The notes under the pieces were generated by a model. It searched no databases, had not been told where the DNA came from, and worked only from the letters and a program-made list of their open reading frames with translations. From CBDUJZ01 sp047629415 (GTDB lineage: Bacteria > Myxococcota_A > Bradymonadia > REDH01): DNA of 12,299 bases. The number at the start of each line of letters is the position of its first letter. Within the stretch, counting starts at the first letter, position 1. This document shows, piece by piece, positions 6,383-12,299 of this stretch. The position numbers and the translations under genes were made by a program. The stretch lies in assembly GCA_047629415.1 (NCBI GenBank), contig JBLHWZ010000162.1, forward strand, positions 1 to 12,299, in the 5' to 3' direction.

Positions 6383-7612
6383 CTACAGCATCCGTCGGAA
6401 GAGATCGTGGATGCCGTCTTTCAGCCGAGACACCATGCTGCGCTGGTCCACTCTGAACACGCCTGCGGCACGCTCACGGGCCGCGTACTTCAGCAACCCA
6501 ACGGCCGCGCCGTACTTCGTATGGCGAACCACATCCACCATGCCGCCAACGCCAAGCGGGATGCCCAACCGAACCGGTGTCTCCAGCGTGCGCTCAGCGA
6601 GTTCCGTCGCGCCATTCAGAGCCGCCGCGCCCCCTGTCAGAACGTAACCCGCCCGCACAGTATCTTGGTAGCCAGAGATCTCTACTTCGCGCTTCACGAG
6701 GCGCAGGATCTCCTCCAATCGAGGCTCAAGCACTGTCGCAAGAAGCCGGCGAGAGACCGTCTGTGACGCCCGCCCGCTGTTGCTCGGAACCGTGAACGTG
6801 TCCGTCTGTTCCACCCGCTCCGTCAACGCCGAGCCGTGATGGCGCTTCAAGCGCTCGGCGGTGTCACGGGGGACGCGGAACGCGATGCCCACATCGCTGG
6901 TTAGCGCGTCGCCGCCGTAAGGAATCACGACCGAATGGCAGAGCGCTCCGTCGTTCCAGATCGCGACGTCCGTGGTGCCCCCACCAATGTCGACGACTAC
7001 ACAGCCCATCTCACGCTCGGTCTCGGTCAGCACCGCCTCACTCGCCGCGAGGGTGTCGTGCACGACGCCCTTCAGTTCAAGGCCGCACATCGTTGCACAG
7101 CGCGTCAGGTTGCCGATCGCTCCTTCCGAGGAGGTGACAAGATGAACCCGGGCCTCAAGCTGCGAACCGGGCATGCCCAGCGGCTTGGTTATTCCGTCCC
7201 GTTGGTCGACCACGAACTCTCGGACCAATGTGTGCAAGAGCACTCGGCCGTTTGCCACGCGCCCCGTCTCAGCAGCAGACTTCGCCGCTTCGATGTCTGC
7301 TTCCGTGACCACCGGTCCGTTGATTCGGACCGTCCCACTCGACGAGCGACCCCGTATGTGTCCCGCCGACACCCCCATGTAGATGGAGCCGATCGGAACG
7401 CCGGCCATCAGCTCAGCCTCCTCAATCGCGTTCGCGAGACACTGTGCGGTTTGGTCCATCGCAACGACTTCGCCAGTGCGAAGGCCGCGCGACTCGTTCA
7501 TTCCGAAGCCAATGACATCGACACCGTGTTCAGTCTGGCGTCCGACGACGACACAGACTTTTGAGGTGCCGACATCGACAGCGACGATGATATCTTCTTG
7601 GCGTTGGGTCAT
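6383..7612 (-). CDS. ftsA: Cell division protein FtsA
   Basis: FtsA is an actin-like ATPase that tethers FtsZ to the inner face of the membrane and recruits later divisome proteins. The 409-residue product has the phosphate-1 motif VAVDVGTSKV (10-19), the FtsA-specific 1C (SHS2) region (about 82-160), the phosphate-2 motif VVVDIGGGTTDVA (205-217), a PYGGDALTSDVG segment (231-242) and the adenosine motif YVLTGGAA (323-330). It ends with an amphipathic helix, SRLKDGIHDLFRRML (395-409), matching the family's membrane-targeting helix. The ATG at 7612 overlaps the ftsQ stop by four bases (ATGA) and follows a GGAGGAGAG ribosome binding site inside ftsQ, so it is translated from the shared transcript. 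Length and motifs are typical. Confidence 0.96.
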   Translation of the reverse strand: MTQRQEDIIVAVDVGTSKVCVVVGRQTEHGVDVIGFGMNESRGLRTGEVVAMDQTAQCLANAIEEAELMAGVPIGSIYMGVSAGHIRGRSSSGTVRINGPVVTEADIEAAKSAAETGRVANGRVLLHTLVREFVVDQRDGITKPLGMPGSQLEARVHLVTSSEGAIGNLTRCATMCGLELKGVVHDTLAASEAVLTETEREMGCVVVDIGGGTTDVAIWNDGALCHSVVIPYGGDALTSDVGIAFRVPRDTAERLKRHHGSALTERVEQTDTFTVPSNSGRASQTVSRRLLATVLEPRLEEILRLVKREVEISGYQDTVRAGYVLTGGAAALNGATELAERTLETPVRLGIPLGVGGMVDVVRHTKYGAAVGLLKYAARERAAGVFRVDQRSMVSRLKDGIHDLFRRML

Positions 7613-8412
7613 CTCTCCTCCGAGGGGGCAGGCGTAAAGCCGAAGGTGATGCGGTTGGGGGAAGCGGAATCGGCCAGCGCATAGCTCGGTCGACGGTCAA
7701 GTTCAGCGGCGGCAAGTCGGACCCCAGCGAGACGATCGCTCACTGCATCCGCACCAACTGTGATCTCAAAGTTTTCGAAGTGCAGCCGGTACCCGAGGGC
7801 GCCGCGGTGTTGAACTTCACGCAGCGTCCGAGTCGGGAATTCCGATTGCGCCATCTCGATGACCTGAAGGGCCTCGCGCACCCGGCGGCTCTCCGCATGT
7901 GGACGACCGTCTGCGTCGCGAACGACCCCCACACCGACGATGACCGGAACGTTTAACTCGTCACGCTCCCAGAGTCGGATACTCTGACCCTCGTCGTCGA
8001 CGAGCAGTGGGACGGCGCCAGCAACGATTGCAGCGAGTTGACGCTCGACCACGTCGATCTGCACGGAGAGCGCTCGGAGGTCGACGTTCACCGTCGCGTC
8101 CTCAATCCACGGATGCGCTTCAAGTTGAGCCTCAACCTCGTACGGATCGATGGTGAGTACGTTTCTGGCCCGGTCCATCTGTGACACCTGAAGCACCTCA
8201 GCCTCCGAAAGTGTCGAAAGTGTCGAAAGCGGGCCAACGGTGACCTGTTGTACGAGAAAGACGTGCGAGTTCGTTGCGTCGCCCACAACCGCGTAGGTAG
8301 CGAAGGGCAAAGCTAGCGCTAAGAGCAGCGCGAGCGCTTTCGGAGCGAACTCACGAACGCGGGTCTCGACATCTCCAATCTCGATTGGCCCAGTTTTGGA
8401 AGGCTCACTCAT
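7609..8412 (-). CDS. ftsQ: Cell division protein FtsQ
   Basis: FtsQ is a single-pass inner-membrane protein that links early and late divisome parts through its periplasmic domains. The 267-residue product has a short cytoplasmic tail, one membrane helix (about 24-44), a POTRA-type domain (about 51-122) with the family's HPWIEDATVNVDLRALSVQIDVVER pattern (100-124), and a C-terminal beta domain (about 126-259) including the usual LLVDDEG turn. Sequence conservation in this family is low, so the call rests on topology, these motifs and the position between ddl and ftsA. Four-base ATGA overlaps join it to both neighbours. A 9-bp unit CGAAAGTGT (plus strand) is repeated 2.7 times at 8206-8229, producing the peptide STLSTLSE. 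No ribosome binding site is evident, so the gene probably relies on translational coupling. Confidence 0.9.
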   Translation of the reverse strand: MSEPSKTGPIEIGDVETRVREFAPKALALLLALALPFATYAVVGDATNSHVFLVQQVTVGPLSTLSTLSEAEVLQVSQMDRARNVLTIDPYEVEAQLEAHPWIEDATVNVDLRALSVQIDVVERQLAAIVAGAVPLLVDDEGQSIRLWERDELNVPVIVGVGVVRDADGRPHAESRRVREALQVIEMAQSEFPTRTLREVQHRGALGYRLHFENFEITVGADAVSDRLAGVRLAAAELDRRPSYALADSASPNRITFGFTPAPSEER

Positions 8413-9329
8413 GCCGGACCATCTGTGGTTGCGCTGTCGAGCAGCGAGAGAACGAACTCATCGAACGGTACCCCGTTGTCAGCAGCAAGCTTCGGAACAA
8501 GGCTGGTGACTGTCATTCCAGGGACCGTGTTTACTTCAAGAACGAAAGGTACGAGGTCCGACCCGCGGAGCATCACGTCGACCCGAGCGACTCCACGGCA
8601 ACCGAGCGCGTCGTAGCCGCGGCGAGCCTGCGCTCGAATCTCGGCGAGCACGTCGGCACTGAGGTCGGTTGGAGCGGCATACGTTGTGTCGTTGCGCTGG
8701 TACTTGGCCTCGTAGTCATACCAGCCGTCGGCAGGAGCAATCTCGATGATGCCCATGATCTCGTCGTCAAAGACACCGACGCTTAGTTCGCGACCATCGA
8801 TGAACTCTTCGATCAATACTGCACCACGCTTCTCCACTGCCAGCTCATAGGCCGCGGACCACTCTGACTCAGCCTTCACGATGCTAATACCGACCGAGCT
8901 CCCCTCTAGCGACGGCTTCACCACGAAGGGGATCGGCATCGGCATTGGTGGAGCCGGAGCCTCGGGCACTACGCTCCAGGCCGGCGTCCGAACACCGAAG
9001 CGCTCGAATACACACTTCGACCGCACCTTGTCGATCGCAAATGCGGAGGCCTGCACGCCAGAACCAGTGTACGGAACACCGAGAATCTCGAGCATTCCCT
9101 GTAGCGCTCCGTCTTCGCCAAACATGCCGTGTAGTGCATTCAGCACCACATCCGGGGGATCGCCAACCAACTGCTGCACATTCTCAGGCAGCAGGTCCAC
9201 GACGACCGGCTCGATACCGCAGCGACGAAGCGCATCCGAAAAAGCCGCTCCAGTTTTGAGGCTAATTTCGCGCTCGCTGCCTGGCCCGCCACACACGACG
9301 GCGACCTTCTTTTGGGTCCAATCAATCAT
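8409..9329 (-). CDS. ddl: D-alanine--D-alanine ligase
   Basis: Ddl is an ATP-grasp enzyme that joins two D-alanines to make the dipeptide added to the peptidoglycan precursor by MurF. The 306-residue product is close to DdlB length. It has GGPGSEREISL (14-24, with Glu19 as the equivalent of the substrate-binding Glu15 of E. coli DdlB), LHGMFGEDG (66-74), YTGSGVQASAFAIDK (87-101), the ATP-binding KPSLEGSSVG segment (138-147), EEFIDGRELSVG (174-185), the omega-loop DYEAKY (205-210, Lys-Tyr) and the metal and D-Ala site EVNTVPGMT (265-273). The KY form of the omega loop argues for D-Ala-D-Ala rather than D-Ala-D-lactate activity. GGAG lies eight bases before the ATG. It overlaps murG upstream and ftsQ downstream by four bases each. 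Confidence 0.96.
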   Translation of the reverse strand: MIDWTQKKVAVVCGGPGSEREISLKTGAAFSDALRRCGIEPVVVDLLPENVQQLVGDPPDVVLNALHGMFGEDGALQGMLEILGVPYTGSGVQASAFAIDKVRSKCVFERFGVRTPAWSVVPEAPAPPMPMPIPFVVKPSLEGSSVGISIVKAESEWSAAYELAVEKRGAVLIEEFIDGRELSVGVFDDEIMGIIEIAPADGWYDYEAKYQRNDTTYAAPTDLSADVLAEIRAQARRGYDALGCRGVARVDVMLRGSDLVPFVLEVNTVPGMTVTSLVPKLAADNGVPFDEFVLSLLDSATTDGPA

Positions 9330-10414
9330 TGTAGCTGCTCCAAGATGTCGGCGGCGATGTCCTTCGCTGCGTTCGGACGTCCAACGTTCTTCGCCGCGCG
9401 CGCCATTTTCTCGAGGACTTCTGGGTGCCGCAGGAGCGGACCAAGAAGACGGACTGCGCGCCCGCCACTCAGCAGCTCTTCATCCGACACCATCACGCCG
9501 CCGCCTGCTTCTACAACTGTCTGCGCATTGACCGTCTGGTGATCGTCGGCAGCGTGCGGGAATGGGACGTACATCGCAGGAAGGCCGACCGCGGTCAGTT
9601 CACAGAGGCTCGTCGCTCCTGCTCGAGTTAGGACGAAATCAGTGTTCGAGTATGCCGTGGCCATGTCGTCGATGAACGGCGTGACTTCCGCCTCAACACC
9701 GGCAGCGCCATAGGCGGCGACCACCTCGTCCTCTCTTCCATGACCAGCCGAATGCACGATGTTTAGAGCGAGCCCGGACTCCGCGAGGGCCTTGAAGAGC
9801 AGCGGCGCTCCCTCATTAAGCGAGCGAGCCCCTTGGCTACCGCCGAGAACAAGTACCGAGAGCTTGCCCTTGGGTTGGCGCCGCCGCGCCCCCGTCAGGA
9901 GCGAGGCTCGTACTGGGTTCCCGAGCACTTTCACCGGCGCGCTACCGAACGAGTTACGGGAGTGTTCGAAGGTGGCGTAGACCGCCCGGGCCACCTTTGA
10001 GAGCGCACGATTGGTAGCTCCGGGCCGAGCGTTTTGCTCGAGAACAAACACCGGAATGCCCATGGCGCCGCCGAGTGCGCCGATCGGTCCAGAGGCGAAG
10101 CCTCCAACGCCGATGATGGCGGCCGGACGGTGGCGTCGGATCAGCGACGCGGCCTGCAGACCGGCCCCCGGCAGCTTAGCCATCGCCTTGAGCTTGCCCA
10201 GTCCGCCACGCCCTTTAAGGAACGCGACATCAACAAACTCGATCGGGTAGCCAGCTGCGGGAACAGCTCGCTCTTCGACGCGACCTCGAGTCCCAACCCA
10301 AACGATCTGGATCGATGGGTCTTGGCGCACGAGTTCAGCAGCGAGCGCCAGGCCCGGGAACACGTGTCCGCCGGTGCCACCACCGGTGATGAGGATTGTG
10401 CGGGACTTAGTCAT
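9326..10414 (-). CDS. murG: UDP-GlcNAc--lipid I GlcNAc transferase MurG
   Basis: MurG transfers N-acetylglucosamine from UDP-GlcNAc to lipid I to make lipid II on the cytoplasmic face of the membrane. The 362-residue GT-B glycosyltransferase shows the first glycine loop GGGTGGHVFPG (11-21), GVGGFASGP (102-110), EQNARPG (126-132), the second glycine loop GGSQGA (191-196), the donor-binding RAGATSLCEL (264-273) and PHAADDHQTVNA (286-297). I chose the ATG at 10414, which gives the usual short N-terminus. A GTG two codons upstream (10420) is also possible, since AAGGAG lies four bases before it and ten before the ATG. The gene overlaps the end of ftsW by eight bases and the start of ddl by four. 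murC, often found next, is not here. Confidence 0.96.
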   Translation of the reverse strand: MTKSRTILITGGGTGGHVFPGLALAAELVRQDPSIQIVWVGTRGRVEERAVPAAGYPIEFVDVAFLKGRGGLGKLKAMAKLPGAGLQAASLIRRHRPAAIIGVGGFASGPIGALGGAMGIPVFVLEQNARPGATNRALSKVARAVYATFEHSRNSFGSAPVKVLGNPVRASLLTGARRRQPKGKLSVLVLGGSQGARSLNEGAPLLFKALAESGLALNIVHSAGHGREDEVVAAYGAAGVEAEVTPFIDDMATAYSNTDFVLTRAGATSLCELTAVGLPAMYVPFPHAADDHQTVNAQTVVEAGGGVMVSDEELLSGGRAVRLLGPLLRHPEVLEKMARAAKNVGRPNAAKDIAADILEQLQ

Positions 10415-11687
10415 CAGCACCGAGCTCCTTCAGCTTGCGACGACGTCGGCGTTCGCGAGTCCGCTCGGCCTTTGAACGCTTCTCTGCTGCCGCGTCCTGC
10501 ACTTTCAGGTCGTCGAGGCGCATCTTGTAGAAGTCCGGATTGCACTGCGCGATGTTCTGCAGAACCCCGACAGCGAAGAGCAAGAGGATGAGGCTCGAGC
10601 GTCCGTAGGAGACGAAGGGAAGCGTCAGCCCCTTGGTTGGAAGCACGCCGGTGACAACACACAGGTTGATGGCTGCCTGCACGCCGATCAGCATCGTGAT
10701 ACCGAACGCCAAGTAGGCACCGAACGTGTCCTTGGCGTTCCGCGAGATCGCCATGCCGCGCCACACGAAGAGGATGTAGAGCACCGCAAGAAGGCCTAAG
10801 CCGACGAGCCCAAACTCCTCGCCGACCGAAGCCGCGACGAAGTCGTTGTAGAGTTCGGGGATGTAGCCAAGACGCCCGCCTCCCTCACCAAATCCGGTGC
10901 CGGTCACGCCACCGCGAGCGAGCGCGATATACGAGTTAACGAGGTGGTAGCCGACGCCGTCTGCGTCAGCCCATGGGTCCAGCCAGGCCGCGATTCGATC
11001 GAGCCGGTAGCTCTTTCCCTGAATGGCTGCCCACAGGGCGACGAAACCGAGTCCGATGAAGCCCATCATGTAGGCCATTCGCGCGCCACCCACATAGAGC
11101 ATGATCGCGACAAGCAGACAGATGACGACTGACGACCCGAGGTCAGGCTGCAGCATCAGCAACACGAGGAACGGCAGGAAGATCATACCGTGCGCAGCGA
11201 ACGACTCGATGAACTTAGAGACGTTCGCGCCCTTCTTCGTGATCGAATACGCGAGGTAGAAGACCGCCGTAATCTTGGCGAGTTCAGCTGGCTGGAAGGT
11301 CACGCCGACCCGGATCCAGCGCGCGGCTCCGTTGACTGTATGGCCGATGCCCGGAACGTGCGTGAGGACCAGCAGGGAGAGCGAGAGCCCGACCATCCAG
11401 TAGATGTGCCGCTGATAAATCCGGTAGTCGATTCGCATCGCCGCGAGCAGGACCGCCGTACCCATCACCGCACCGGTTGCCTGCTTTCTGAAGTAGATCA
11501 GGTCATCCGCGTTCGCCGAGTGGAAGTACGAACTGAACGCCGAGCCGTTGTAGACCGCGAGCAGTCCAAGGCAGACGAGGCAGGCGGTGACGAAGAGCAG
11601 GCTCACGTCGATCGGTCCACGCTGGAACGTCTCTAAGGGACGCTCTGGCGGGCGGTGCATACTAAGGAGTGCGGGTGCTTCAGCCAT
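10407..11687 (-). CDS. ftsW: SEDS-family septal peptidoglycan polymerase FtsW
   Basis: FtsW polymerises lipid II glycan strands at the septum together with the class B penicillin-binding protein FtsI. The 426-residue protein is hydrophobic, with about ten membrane helices. SEDS motifs are NGAARWIRVG (119-128) with FQPAELAK (131-138), QPDLGSS (180-186), the periplasmic loop GGVTGTGFGEGGGRLGYIPELYNDF (259-283) holding the putative catalytic Asp282, GEEFGLVG (289-296) and LPFVSYGRSS (356-365). In the last motif an Arg replaces the second Gly of the usual SYGGSS. The C-terminus has a very basic cytoplasmic tail (KAERTRERRRRRKLK). FtsW rather than RodA is indicated by its place between mraY and murG. 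The ATG at 11687 lies four bases after the mraY stop, without a strong ribosome binding site. murD, usually found between mraY and ftsW, is missing. Confidence 0.95.
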   Translation of the reverse strand: MAEAPALLSMHRPPERPLETFQRGPIDVSLLFVTACLVCLGLLAVYNGSAFSSYFHSANADDLIYFRKQATGAVMGTAVLLAAMRIDYRIYQRHIYWMVGLSLSLLVLTHVPGIGHTVNGAARWIRVGVTFQPAELAKITAVFYLAYSITKKGANVSKFIESFAAHGMIFLPFLVLLMLQPDLGSSVVICLLVAIMLYVGGARMAYMMGFIGLGFVALWAAIQGKSYRLDRIAAWLDPWADADGVGYHLVNSYIALARGGVTGTGFGEGGGRLGYIPELYNDFVAASVGEEFGLVGLGLLAVLYILFVWRGMAISRNAKDTFGAYLAFGITMLIGVQAAINLCVVTGVLPTKGLTLPFVSYGRSSLILLLFAVGVLQNIAQCNPDFYKMRLDDLKVQDAAAEKRSKAERTRERRRRRKLKELGADD

Positions 11688-11691
11688 CGTA

Positions 11692-12299
11692 TTACCGCAG
11701 TTTCAGGCTCGCCAAAGCGACGAGGCAACAGAGGATGGAGATGATCCAGAAGCGCACAACAATCTGCTGCTCTGACCAGTTCTTCTTCTCAAAGTGGTGG
11801 TGAATCGGGGCCATCAAGAAGACCCGCTTCCCGGTCGCTTTGAAGTAGTAGCGCTGAATGATCACGCTCAGCGCCTCGACGACGAAGATGCCGAGAATGA
11901 TAGCGCTGAGCAGCTCGTTCTTGGTGAGAACCGCCACCGTTCCGAGCGCTCCGCCGAGCCCTAAGCTGCCCACATCTCCCATGAAGATCTGAGCCGGAAA
12001 AGTGTTGTACCAAAGGAAGCCGACGCCAGCGCCTACGATCGAGGCGCAGAAGATTGCTAACTCGTGGCCGCCTTCGACCTTCGGAATCATCAGATACTCG
12101 GCGACGTCGAAGTAGGCGGTGACATCCACCGACTGCTCCATGCCAGGTCCCATCACGATGCTCGTCGCGCCAAACACCGCCGCCGATGCGTAGGCGAGCA
12201 CCATGAAAGTGCCAGACCCCATAATTACTGGACCAATCGCCAGGCCATCCAGCCCATCCGTTAGGTTCACGGCGTTCGAGGCGCCGACCATAACGAACG
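11692..12299 (-). CDS. mraY: Phospho-MurNAc-pentapeptide transferase MraY, C-terminal part
   Basis: MraY moves phospho-MurNAc-pentapeptide from UDP onto undecaprenyl phosphate, making lipid I in the inner membrane. The frame is open to the right edge, so only the last ~200 residues are present and the gene starts outside the window. Visible family motifs are NAVNLTDGLDGLA (Asp-rich active site), FMGDVGSLGLGG (metal-binding Asp), and the cytoplasmic-loop APIHHHFEKK with the HHH triad. Several hydrophobic helices lie between them. The first methionine inside the window (12291) sits in the middle of the conserved FVMVGASNAVN segment and is not the start. The loop before the FMGD motif is longer than in the E. 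coli protein and recalls FCB-group enzymes (remembered, not computed). It stops four bases before ftsW. Confidence 0.96.
   Translation of the reverse strand, partial: FVMVGASNAVNLTDGLDGLAIGPVIMGSGTFMVLAYASAAVFGATSIVMGPGMEQSVDVTAYFDVAEYLMIPKVEGGHELAIFCASIVGAGVGFLWYNTFPAQIFMGDVGSLGLGGALGTVAVLTKNELLSAIILGIFVVEALSVIIQRYYFKATGKRVFLMAPIHHHFEKKNWSEQQIVVRFWIISILCCLVALASLKLR

Noticed and set aside
8206..8229. 9-bp repeat CGAAAGTGT inside ftsQ
   Set aside because: Only 2.7 copies, in frame, encoding a harmless STLSTLSE stretch in a variable part of FtsQ; a minor slippage product.

Overview
The window looks like a chromosomal segment of a free-living, moderately high-GC Gram-negative bacterium. It is dominated by a minus-strand division and cell wall (dcw) cluster. 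Two predicted lipoproteins, a von Willebrand A protein and a DUF4344 metallopeptidase-like protein, suggest an outer-membrane lineage. The long loop in MraY and the YfbK-type vWA protein would fit the FCB side of the tree, for example Gemmatimonadota. That placement is an inference from remembered family features and was not computed.

Layout. Bases 1-151 hold the C-terminal tail of a sigma-70-family factor (region 4 helix-turn-helix) on the plus strand. About 980 bases follow without a convincing full-size gene; only short minus-strand open frames are seen there, the best being a 39-codon ORF with a good ribosome binding site. A plus-strand gene (1130-2782) encodes a secreted YfbK-like vWA lipoprotein. 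It converges on a minus-strand DUF4344 lipoprotein gene whose N-terminal signal and C-terminal domain lie in two different frames, offset at a GA dinucleotide run. A 13-bp tandem repeat (5.5 copies) lies just upstream of that gene's likely promoter. Next, all on the minus strand, come a 47-residue putative membrane protein, a TrmJ/TrmH-family RNA methyltransferase and the cluster ftsZ, ftsA, ftsQ, ddl, murG, ftsW and mraY (partial at the right edge).

How the genes work together. Transcription runs from right to left. MraY makes lipid I and MurG converts it to lipid II. FtsW is the SEDS polymerase and partner of the septal transpeptidase. Ddl supplies D-Ala-D-Ala. FtsQ, FtsA and FtsZ build the divisome. 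murG/ddl, ddl/ftsQ and ftsQ/ftsA are joined by 4-bp ATGA overlaps, ftsW/murG overlap by 8 bp and mraY/ftsW are 4 bp apart, so this part is clearly one transcript. The chain breaks at a 277-bp gap between ftsA and ftsZ. The ligase genes murD, murC and murB, usually found among these genes, are absent from the order seen here.

I found no obvious undescribed defence, mobile or RNA system. The points most worth a second look are the frameshifted lipoprotein with its upstream tandem repeat, the missing mur ligases, the arginine in the FtsW SYGGSS motif, and the unexplained small ORFs.
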